A stretch of 64,000 bases of DNA from Acidobacteriota bacterium (GTDB lineage: Bacteria; Acidobacteriota; Terriglobia; Terriglobales; Acidobacteriaceae): NCBI GenBank assembly GCA_018268775.1, contig JAFDVV010000027.1, positions 1,820-65,819 of the forward strand. The letters are read 5' to 3'. How positions within the stretch are numbered: position 1 is the first letter of the stretch; each line of letters opens with the position of its first letter. The position numbers were made by a program, and so were the translations under genes. Below, one piece after another: positions 57,563-64,000 of this stretch. The notes beneath the pieces were generated by a model. It made no database searches and had not been told where the DNA came from. It saw only the letters and a list, made by a program, of their open reading frames with translations.

Positions 57563-58597
57563 GTGAAGGCGCTTCTGCTCTCCAGCTACAACCACCTCGA
57601 ACTCACCGAGATGCCCGCACCTTCGCCCGCCGCAGGCGAGTTGCTCGTCGAGGTCGCCGCCTGCGGCATCTGCGGCTCGGATGTGCACGGGTTCGACGGC
57701 TCAACCGGCAGACGGATTCCTCCGATCGTGATGGGTCATGAGGCTGCGGGCGTCGTTACCGCGGTAGGCGCGGGAGTGGCTGCGTACAAGCCGGGCGACC
57801 GCATCACCTTCGACTCCACCGTCTACTGCGGCGCGTGCGAGTTTTGCAAACGCGGCGAGGTGAACCTGTGCAACAACCGCCAGGTCATCGGCGTCTCCTG
57901 CGGCGAGTACCGCCGCCACGGCGCGTTCGCCGAGTACCTCGTCATCCCCGAGCGCATCGCCTACCGGCTTCCCGACACCTTCAACTTCGCCGATGCCGCC
58001 ATGCTCGAGGCCGTCTCGGTGGCGCTGCATGGCGTCGCCGTGACGGAGATCAAAGGCGGCGAGACGGCGCTCGTCATCGGGGCCGGAATGATCGGCCTGC
58101 TTCTGTTGCAGGCCGCGCGCGCCGCGGGGTGCTCGAAGGTCTTCATCTCCGACATCGACGAGACACGGCTCAGGCTCGCGGCGTCGCTCGGCGCAGACCA
58201 CACCTTCCTGGCATCGGGCGAGGCGCTCAGCTCAAAGATTTTAGAGATCACGAAAGGGACTGGCGTCGACGTCGTCCTCGAAGCCGTCGGTACGACGGAG
58301 ACGATCGCCACGGGCATCGACTGCGTGCGCAAGGGAGGCACCGTCACGCTCGTGGGCAACATCACGCCGCAGGTGACGATCCCGTTGCAGAAAGTGGTCT
58401 CGCGGCAGATTCGGCTGCAAGGGTCGTGCGCCTCGGCGGGCGAGTATCCGCAGGCCATCGAGTTGATCGCTAACGGAAAGATCAAAGTCGCTCCGCTGAT
58501 CAGTGCAATCGCTCCGCTCGAAGACGGGCCGTCGTGGTTTGAGCGGCTGCACTCGCGCGAACCCAACCTGATGAAGATCGTGCTCGACCCGCGTTGA
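57563..58597 (+). CDS. Zinc-dependent alcohol/polyol dehydrogenase (MDR superfamily)
   Basis: A 344-residue medium-chain dehydrogenase. Catalytic zinc site CGICGSDVHG and GHEAAGVVTAVG; structural zinc cysteines CGACEFCKRGEVNLC near residue 92; NAD-binding GAGMIGLLLLQAA near 172. It resembles sorbitol, threonine or galactitol-phosphate dehydrogenases. The start is GTG 57563. It is paired with an SDR gene 89 nt downstream, which suggests one sugar or polyol oxidation pathway; substrate unknown. Confidence 0.85.
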   Translation: MKALLLSSYNHLELTEMPAPSPAAGELLVEVAACGICGSDVHGFDGSTGRRIPPIVMGHEAAGVVTAVGAGVAAYKPGDRITFDSTVYCGACEFCKRGEVNLCNNRQVIGVSCGEYRRHGAFAEYLVIPERIAYRLPDTFNFADAAMLEAVSVALHGVAVTEIKGGETALVIGAGMIGLLLLQAARAAGCSKVFISDIDETRLRLAASLGADHTFLASGEALSSKILEITKGTGVDVVLEAVGTTETIATGIDCVRKGGTVTLVGNITPQVTIPLQKVVSRQIRLQGSCASAGEYPQAIELIANGKIKVAPLISAIAPLEDGPSWFERLHSREPNLMKIVLDPR

Positions 58598-58624
58598 CGA
58601 CATCTGGCGCAGTAGCGATGGAAA

Positions 58625-58672
58625 GCGGATTCCTCCCCCTTCGGCTTCGCTCAGGGTGCGGAATGACAAAGG
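58625..58672. repeat. Dispersed repeat, mixed type
   Basis: GCGGATTCCTCCCCC, CTTCGGCTTCGCTCAGGGTG and GGAATGAC, sharing ends with families A and B. It lies between the dehydrogenase and SDR genes. Confidence 0.55.
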
Positions 58673-58686
58673 AATAAGGCCACACC

Positions 58687-59478
58687 ATGAACGAACTCTT
58701 CGACCTCGCCGGGCAGGTTGCCCTCGTCACTGGAGCCAGCCGCGGGCTTGGCCAATACCTCGGCCGCGCTCTCGCAAAGTCCGGCGCGGACCTCATCGTC
58801 ACGGCGCGGCGCAAGGAAGACTGCGCGGCGTTCGTCGCCGAGATCGAATCGCTCGGGCGCAAGGCGGTCCCGCTCGCGCTCGACGTGCGCGACAAAGGCA
58901 GCATCGAGGCCATGGCTGCCGAAGCCGCGAAGGCCTATCCGCAGATTCACATCCTCGTCAACAACGCAGGCTGCAACGTGCGCAAGCCCGCGCTCGAGGT
59001 GACGTGGGACGACTGGAACCTGGTGCTCGACACCAACCTGCGCGGGGCCTTCTTCGTCGCGCAACACATCGCGAGGCAGATGGTTCCGCATGGATACGGG
59101 CGCATCATCAATATCGGCTCGGTCACGAGCGTCTTCGGCTACGCCGGTCTCGCGCCGTATACAGCGAGCCGCGGCGGCATCAAGCAACTGACGATGAGCC
59201 TCGCCGACGACTGGGGAAAGCATGGCATTACGGTCAACTGTCTTGCTCCTGGCTGGTTCAAGACCGCGCAGAACGCGGTGATGTACGAAGACGCGGGCTG
59301 GGTCGAGTATCTGACGGAGCGCATTCCGATGAAGCGACCCGGCGCTCCAAACGATCTCGACGGCGCCGCGGTCTTTCTCGCGTCGGAGGCAAGCCGCTAT
59401 GTGACGGGACAGACGCTGCTGGTCGACGGGGGCATTACGACCGGATCAACTCGGGCGACGGTGCAGAAGCGCGACTGA
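58687..59478 (+). CDS. SDR-family oxidoreductase with Arg in place of the catalytic Lys
   Basis: A 263-residue short-chain dehydrogenase resembling gluconate 5-dehydrogenase-type enzymes. TGASRGLGQY is the cofactor motif near residue 17, LVNNAGCN the structural motif and IGSVTSVFG the catalytic serine region. The tetrad motif reads YTASRGG, so the usual YxxxK lysine is Arg (codon CGC). The C-terminal NCLAPGWFKTAQN segment is normal. The replaced residue normally helps orient the nicotinamide ribose, so activity may be altered. It follows the zinc dehydrogenase. Confidence 0.85.
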   Translation: MNELFDLAGQVALVTGASRGLGQYLGRALAKSGADLIVTARRKEDCAAFVAEIESLGRKAVPLALDVRDKGSIEAMAAEAAKAYPQIHILVNNAGCNVRKPALEVTWDDWNLVLDTNLRGAFFVAQHIARQMVPHGYGRIINIGSVTSVFGYAGLAPYTASRGGIKQLTMSLADDWGKHGITVNCLAPGWFKTAQNAVMYEDAGWVEYLTERIPMKRPGAPNDLDGAAVFLASEASRYVTGQTLLVDGGITTGSTRATVQKRD

Positions 59479-59546
59479 GAAATAGGTTAGTCCTGCGTCG
59501 GGATGGCACCCGATTTTGGATTGCGCGTTGGGTTGATACTTTTGAT

Positions 59547-59740
59547 TTGTCATTCCTTTGATTTGTCATTCCGTAGCGCAGCGGAGGAATCTGCTTTCGC
59601 AATCCGTCGCAACAACAACAAAAGCAGATCCCTCCGCTGCGCTGCGGGATGACAAACAAGCTGCGCTGCGGGATGACCCCGCTAATGGATGACAAGCACG
59701 TTGCGGGATGGCGACAAGAGTTGCGGGATGGCGACAAGAA
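59547..59740. repeat. Family B array with extended right side
   Basis: TTTGTCATTCC occurs twice at the left, leading into GTAGCGCAGCGGAGGAATC; the right side has the inverted copy (CCTCCGCTGCGCTGCGGGATGAC) followed by several decaying units such as GCTGCGCTGCGGGATGAC and GTTGCGGGATGGCGACAAG. It accounts for most of the 361-nt gap 59479-59839 between converging genes. Confidence 0.75.
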
Positions 59741-59839
59741 AGGTCGAAGCCGGATGGTGCAAAACCAGTACGCAAAATGAGAAGGGGCTTCGCAGATGCG
59801 AAGCCTGTCTCGTTCAAACAGTTAGAGCAAGCAACTTCG

Positions 59840-60538
59840 TTACTTCTGCGGTGTAGCCGGACGGCGCAGCTTTGAGTTGCCTGTAGCTGGCTTTGCCGGG
59901 GTGCTCTGCGCCACCTGCGCCTCCAGGCTGTCGATGGTGGAGTAGAGCTGGTTCATGTCCGTCACCTGCACCCAGGTCTTTTGTGTCACGACCCAGATGG
60001 TGGGCGTCTGCGAGATGCCGATGCGGTCGCCCAGCGTGCGGTCGGCCTGCACCTCGGCGGCGAAGCGGCCGGCGGGATCCATGACGAAGGGCATGTTCAG
60101 CTTGTGTTGCTGGAAGAACCGGCGCGTGAAGTTCTCCAGGTCTTCCTTGGTCGCGATGGACATCTGCGCGGCGAAGACCGCACCGCGGAACTCCTCGGCC
60201 GTGGCCGGAGAGACCTTGTCCTGAAGATAGCGAGCGGTGATGGCGGCGTCGCGGCTCCAGATATGTGCTCCGCCCAGCGGGAAGTCGTAGCGGACGATGG
60301 GGATCTTGTAGCGGTCGGCGGCGGCGTGCACGATCGGGTAAGAGTGGGCGCAGGCCGGGCACTCCAGGTCTTCGAACTTGAGGATGGCGATCTTCACCCC
60401 GGCGGGAGGCTTGATCAGCGCGGTGTCCTTGAAGGTGTTGCCGGTGTTGGGCGGTGCCGAGTACTGTGCGACGGCGGGCATACTGGCAAGAAGCAGGGAA
60501 GCGGCGAGCACGAGACGGGTCATAGGGTTTGGACGCAT
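59840..60538 (-). CDS. Exported DsbA-family thioredoxin-fold protein
   Basis: A 232-residue protein with a signal peptide (RLVLAASLLLASMPAVAQ) and a thioredoxin-like domain whose active site is CPAC in FEDLECPACAHSYPIVH near residue 60. A cis-Pro region follows at GISQTPTIWVVTQ. It is probably a periplasmic thiol oxidoreductase or disulfide chaperone of the DsbA/DsbG type. ATG 60538 or 60523 are both plausible starts. It is divergent from the TolC-family gene. Confidence 0.82.
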   Translation of the reverse strand: MRPNPMTRLVLAASLLLASMPAVAQYSAPPNTGNTFKDTALIKPPAGVKIAILKFEDLECPACAHSYPIVHAAADRYKIPIVRYDFPLGGAHIWSRDAAITARYLQDKVSPATAEEFRGAVFAAQMSIATKEDLENFTRRFFQQHKLNMPFVMDPAGRFAAEVQADRTLGDRIGISQTPTIWVVTQKTWVQVTDMNQLYSTIDSLEAQVAQSTPAKPATGNSKLRRPATPQK

Positions 60539-60687
60539 AAAGGTGTCGTAAGTATTTTAGACGACAGGGCCGGAACGTCATTTAAAGCCCTCAGATTTCG
60601 CAACCCTGCCCGGTGCCGGGTAATCTAATCCCACTGAAGCGAAGTTTTGCCTTGTCCTACCTTGTGAGAGTGGAGCCCCGTTTTTTC

Positions 60688-62127
60688 ATGAAGTTGACTC
60701 TTTTTCCGGCGGCGATGCTGGGTCTTGTGCTGTCCGGGCCGATTCAGGCGCAGCAACCCAGGGCGGACGACCTGCCCCAGGCCCCCACGCCGAACCCCTC
60801 CGTGATGCAGTTGCCCGGGGGAGTGACGGTGCAGCGGGCCACTCCGGGTACCCTGCGGCTGAGCCTCGACGAGGCGATCGAGCTGGGGCTGAAGCACAAT
60901 CTGGGCATGCAGTTGAGTGTGCAGAACCAGCGGCTGGTGCATGGCCAGGTGCTGACGGTAAAGAACAACCTGATGCCCAGCATAACGGCGACGGCGCGCA
61001 CCGCCACGCAGGAGACCAACCTGGCGGCGATGGGCTTCAAGCCGCAGAACATCAAGGTCCCCGGATTCACAGGGACCTTCCCTGAGATCGTGAAGGTCGA
61101 TGTGACGGCCGCTCAGTTGAACCTGAACCAGCAGCTCTTCAATGTTCCTGCCTACTATATGTATCGCGCGGCGCAGAAGGCCGATGAGGTGGCGTCGTGG
61201 TCGATGCTCAACCAGCGCGGCACCGTGGTGCTGAACGTTGCGACGCAGTACCTGCGCGCGGTCGCCGATGCGGCTGAGATCGAGAATGCCCGCTCGCTGT
61301 TGAAGGCCGACGAAGTGGCGCTGCATCAGGCCGAAGATTCGCACGCCGCCGGCGTGGGCACCAACCTCGATGTGCTGCGCGCGCGCGTGCAGCTTCAGAC
61401 ACAGCAGCAGACCCTGATTAACGACGAGAACACATTCGCCAAGGACAAGATTTCGTTGAACCGCATGATCGGTCTGCCGGCGGAGCAGGAACTGGAGTTG
61501 ACCGACACCACGCCTTACGCAGAGTTTGCGCAGCTTCCTCTGGACGACGCGATGAAGCTGGCGTTCGAGCGCCGCAAGGACCTGCGCAGCTTGCAGGCGC
61601 AGGAAGAGCTGGCCGGACGCACGGTCAAGGCGGTGAAGTACGAGCGGCTGCCGTCGCTGGCGTTCGACGGATACTACGGTGTGCTCGGCGAGACGACCGG
61701 CCTCTACCATGGCGTCTTCACGGCCACTGGCAAGCTGACGTTTCCGATCTTTCAGGAGGGCCAGCTTCGAGGTGAGCGTGAGGTAGCCGAGGCCCAGGTT
61801 ACGGGACTGCGGCAACAGGTGTCGAGCCTGAAGGTCTCGATCGAGCAGCAGATTCGCGCCTCGATGATGGACGTCGCGACGTCGCACGCGCTGGTAGAAG
61901 TTGCGCGATCGAACGTCGACCTGGCTTCGCAGCAACTGCAGGACACGACCGACCGCTACGTTGCAGGCATAGACGACAACCTTCCCGTGGTGCAGGCACA
62001 GGCCTCTCTTGCCGCAGCCAAGAGCAGACTGGTGCAGACGCTGTATCAGTACAACCAGGCGAAGCTCACGCTGGCGCGAAACACCGGCGTGGTCGAGACG
62101 CAGTACAAGAGCTACCTGGGCCGGTAA
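60688..62127 (+). CDS. TolC-family outer-membrane factor
   Basis: A 479-residue outer-membrane efflux protein. Signal peptide (LTLFPAAMLGLVLSGPIQAQ), then the two-fold TolC repeat: LSLDEAIELGLKHNLGMQLSVQNQ near residue 60 and PLDDAMKLAFERRKDLRSLQAQEELAG near 290, each a start of the alpha-helical barrel half. It ends with LAAAKSRLVQTLYQYNQAKLTLARNTGV. No inner-membrane or adaptor partner lies beside it. The start is ATG 60688, at the signal peptide. Confidence 0.87.
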   Translation: MKLTLFPAAMLGLVLSGPIQAQQPRADDLPQAPTPNPSVMQLPGGVTVQRATPGTLRLSLDEAIELGLKHNLGMQLSVQNQRLVHGQVLTVKNNLMPSITATARTATQETNLAAMGFKPQNIKVPGFTGTFPEIVKVDVTAAQLNLNQQLFNVPAYYMYRAAQKADEVASWSMLNQRGTVVLNVATQYLRAVADAAEIENARSLLKADEVALHQAEDSHAAGVGTNLDVLRARVQLQTQQQTLINDENTFAKDKISLNRMIGLPAEQELELTDTTPYAEFAQLPLDDAMKLAFERRKDLRSLQAQEELAGRTVKAVKYERLPSLAFDGYYGVLGETTGLYHGVFTATGKLTFPIFQEGQLRGEREVAEAQVTGLRQQVSSLKVSIEQQIRASMMDVATSHALVEVARSNVDLASQQLQDTTDRYVAGIDDNLPVVQAQASLAAAKSRLVQTLYQYNQAKLTLARNTGVVETQYKSYLGR

Positions 62128-62173
62128 ATGTCGCGGTAGCGATGTCCGTTCCGATGCGGCGCGGCATTTTGGG

Positions 62174-62331
62174 TAGTGGGTCAGTTTGAATATCTCCGGC
62201 TACTAAACCACGCCGTCATTCTGAGGCGTAGCCGAAGAATCCCTGTAGTTGGAATTCCGGCCATGGGAGGAAAATACCGAGATTCTTCGCTACGCTCAGA
62301 ATGACAGCCCAACAACCGAACTGATCCATTA
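62174..62331. repeat. Complete MITE-like element, family A core
   Basis: Outer ends TAGTGGGTCAGTTTG (62174-62188) and CGAACTGATCCATTA (62317-62331) match as inverted repeats at 12 of 15 positions. Inside lie GTCATTCTGAGGC (62215) and GCTCAGAATGAC (to 62305). It is the same layout and length (158 bp) as 30331-30485. The rest of the 482-nt gap 62128-62609 has no credible gene. Confidence 0.8.
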
Positions 62332-62609
62332 CTGCATTTTGCCGGATCTGGACTTTTCCCAGCCGAGGGACTAGAGTTTGTGCGGTTGTTCTCCCCATAA
62401 AGCGAGGTACTCCACATAGTTGGGGCTCGTTGCTTCGGATGTGCCTTGCAGCCACGACCGCGCGGCGATCCGCATTGATGGAAGCATGTTGGCGTGTCCG
62501 CGCCGGTTCGTTCCGCTCTCCCACGGTCTTATGTCCCCTCTCGTGATCGGCCCCTGTCTATCCGGCCCTGCGTTGAATTGATTCCCACGCTTCAGGAATG
62601 GAGATGCGT

Positions 62610-64000
62610 ATGAAGAAGATATGGAAGGCGGCAATTGCTGTCGCCGCCGCATTCATCTTTGCTGTTTCCAGTTCTCAGGGAAACAGCCAGTCGCTTGAAC
62701 AGATTCAACAGACCTCACCCGCCCAGGTGGTCGATGGAGTGCTCAGCTACATCTACGGATATCCGTTGATGATGTATGGCGTAACGGGGCGCACGGGCAC
62801 GACAGTCCCGGATGCCACGACCAAGCTGGGCGGGGCACCTCTCAATCAATTTGGCAAAGAGAAGGTACTGCCAAACGCCACGTTCACGGCGGTTGTGCTT
62901 CCAAGCACGTCCACGTTATATACATCGTCGTTTATCAATCTGTGCGAAGAACCGATCATTCTTCACCTGCCGAACTTCGGCAGCCGTTTCTTCCTGATGC
63001 AGATGCTGGACGGATGGACCGAGGTCAATCCGCTGTCGCCGGGATCGAACAAGCAGAGCGGCGAAGGCAACTATGCTCTGGTTGGTCCGCCCTGCAACGG
63101 TCACGACCAGCCGCTCATTACGATTCCAGTCGTCGAGACGATCCATATTCCGACAAGCTCGATGTGGATCATTGGCCGCATCTATACCAACGGATCGCAG
63201 GAAGACATCGACGACATCGTAAAGAACCTCTATCCCCAGTTGACGCTCACTCCGCTGAGCAAGTATGTAGCGGGCGAGACGTTCATTCCGCCGGACACGT
63301 TGTCCGTGCAGCCGCTGGCCGATACCGTGACGCCGCCTCTTCGTCAGGTCAAAGGAATGGACGCGTGCGCGTTCTTCCAGAATATGGCCGCGATGATGAA
63401 CTTCAACCTTCCAATCCTGCCGCAGGACGACCTGGTGGTTCCAAGTCTGCTAAGGCTTGGGCTGATCAAGAAGAACAGCGACCCCACTATGGGAAGCGTT
63501 CCCTACACGGGCACCAATCTCGATTGCACAACGATCGATCCAAACAAGCTGGCGAGCATGCAACAGGCTGTCGTACTGAGCCAGAAGCTGCTGGCCAATA
63601 TCGATGTGACCAGGCCGACCCGGACAGGGTGGACGGTGTCTCTCGATGTGGGGACATACGGCAGGCGCTATCTGCTGCGCGCGGAGGTGGCGCAGGATGC
63701 GCTCGGCGCGAACCGCAAGGAGGATGCCGTCTATGGTTATACGCAGACGGATGGCCGCGGCAATCCGCTGGACGGCAATAAGAACTACGCAATTCACTTC
63801 AGGGCACCGACGGCCCGCGTGGAGCAGATTCCCCCGGTGCAGGGCTTCTGGTCGGTGACGATCTACGATCTTGCGGGCAAGCTGGTGCCGTGGCCGAACA
63901 CGACCGAGACGCTGACATGGAACGCCGTTGGAGACCCGTTTGTGCAGAACCACCACCCCTGCTTCAACCGCGATGGCTCGCTGGATATCTATCTGCAATC
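62610..64000 (+). CDS. Exported DUF1254/DUF1214-type protein, 3' end outside the window
   Basis: At least 463 codons, open to the window edge. A signal peptide (MKKIWKAAIAVAAAFIFAVS) is followed by the DUF1254 pattern: VVDGVLSYIYGYPLMMYG, LPNATFTAVVLPSTSTLYTSSF and EPIILHLPNFGSRFFLMQMLDGW. The DUF1214-like part appears later (QGFWSVTIYDLAGKLVP and NRDGSLDIYLQ). GGAG (62600-62603) is 6 nt before ATG 62610; in-frame ATGs lie at 62598 and 62604. Members are exported proteins of unknown role. Confidence 0.85.
   Translation, partial: MKKIWKAAIAVAAAFIFAVSSSQGNSQSLEQIQQTSPAQVVDGVLSYIYGYPLMMYGVTGRTGTTVPDATTKLGGAPLNQFGKEKVLPNATFTAVVLPSTSTLYTSSFINLCEEPIILHLPNFGSRFFLMQMLDGWTEVNPLSPGSNKQSGEGNYALVGPPCNGHDQPLITIPVVETIHIPTSSMWIIGRIYTNGSQEDIDDIVKNLYPQLTLTPLSKYVAGETFIPPDTLSVQPLADTVTPPLRQVKGMDACAFFQNMAAMMNFNLPILPQDDLVVPSLLRLGLIKKNSDPTMGSVPYTGTNLDCTTIDPNKLASMQQAVVLSQKLLANIDVTRPTRTGWTVSLDVGTYGRRYLLRAEVAQDALGANRKEDAVYGYTQTDGRGNPLDGNKNYAIHFRAPTARVEQIPPVQGFWSVTIYDLAGKLVPWPNTTETLTWNAVGDPFVQNHHPCFNRDGSLDIYLQ

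Overview
This window looks like chromosomal DNA from a member of the Acidobacteriota, most likely family Acidobacteriaceae (Terriglobus/Granulicella/Edaphobacter type). The evidence is high G+C, a very large Oar-type TonB-dependent receptor with an N-terminal carboxypeptidase-like domain, a beta-propeller histidine kinase paired with a LuxR-type regulator, several secreted proteins of families typical of that group, and many short palindromic repeats in the gaps between genes. There is no rRNA, complete IS element, prophage or CRISPR array. Taxonomy is an inference from gene content.

Layout. 1-6.1 kb: a reductive pyrimidine catabolism cluster (preT, preA, hydA, NCS1 nucleobase transporter), with a dispersed repeat at every internal junction. 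6.1-9.4 kb: a parS-like palindrome, leuB, a GIY-YIG nuclease gene bracketed by inverted repeats, and an apparent isoleucine attenuator (Ile-rich leader peptide plus terminator) in front of an IlvM-like ACT-domain gene; then an SDR. 9.6-17.5 kb: a secreted PHP metallohydrolase, a secreted nucleotide pyrophosphatase/phosphodiesterase-like enzyme, mmsA, a secreted TPR protein and a class III aminotransferase. MmsA and the aminotransferase could carry beta-alanine from uracil breakdown on to acetyl-CoA. 17.5-28.8 kb: a GntR/FCD regulator divergent from a probable peptide-utilisation operon (TonB receptor, M20 hydrolase, sodium:solute symporter, P1 peptidase, PD40-propeller amidohydrolase).

28.9-44.9 kb: mostly housekeeping and envelope genes: hypotheticals, a histidine kinase, an S9 peptidase coupled to recX, a DUF429 protein, alaS with an unusual low-GC in-frame insertion, an AMIN-type cell-wall amidase, a probable DUF6599 protein, a candidate small RNA, a 36-residue membrane peptide and a YggX-like protein. 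44.9-46.7 kb: tRNA-Pro(GGG), an integrase-like C-terminal scar, a low-GC membrane/coiled-coil gene and a CAU-anticodon tRNA, which together read as the remains of an integrated island. 46.8-53.3 kb: a Tat-exported sugar isomerase-like protein, a propeller histidine kinase, its response regulator and an MFS transporter. 53.5-64 kb: a secreted HCF136/BNR-like propeller, a radical SAM protein, a methyltransferase, a zinc alcohol dehydrogenase with an SDR, a secreted DsbA-like protein, a TolC-family protein and a DUF1254-type protein cut by the window end.

The signals most worth a second look are the Ile attenuator, the GIY-YIG gene inside inverted repeats, the composite MITE-like repeats, the alaS insertion, the candidate C-rich sRNA, the parS-like site and the tRNA-Pro scar.
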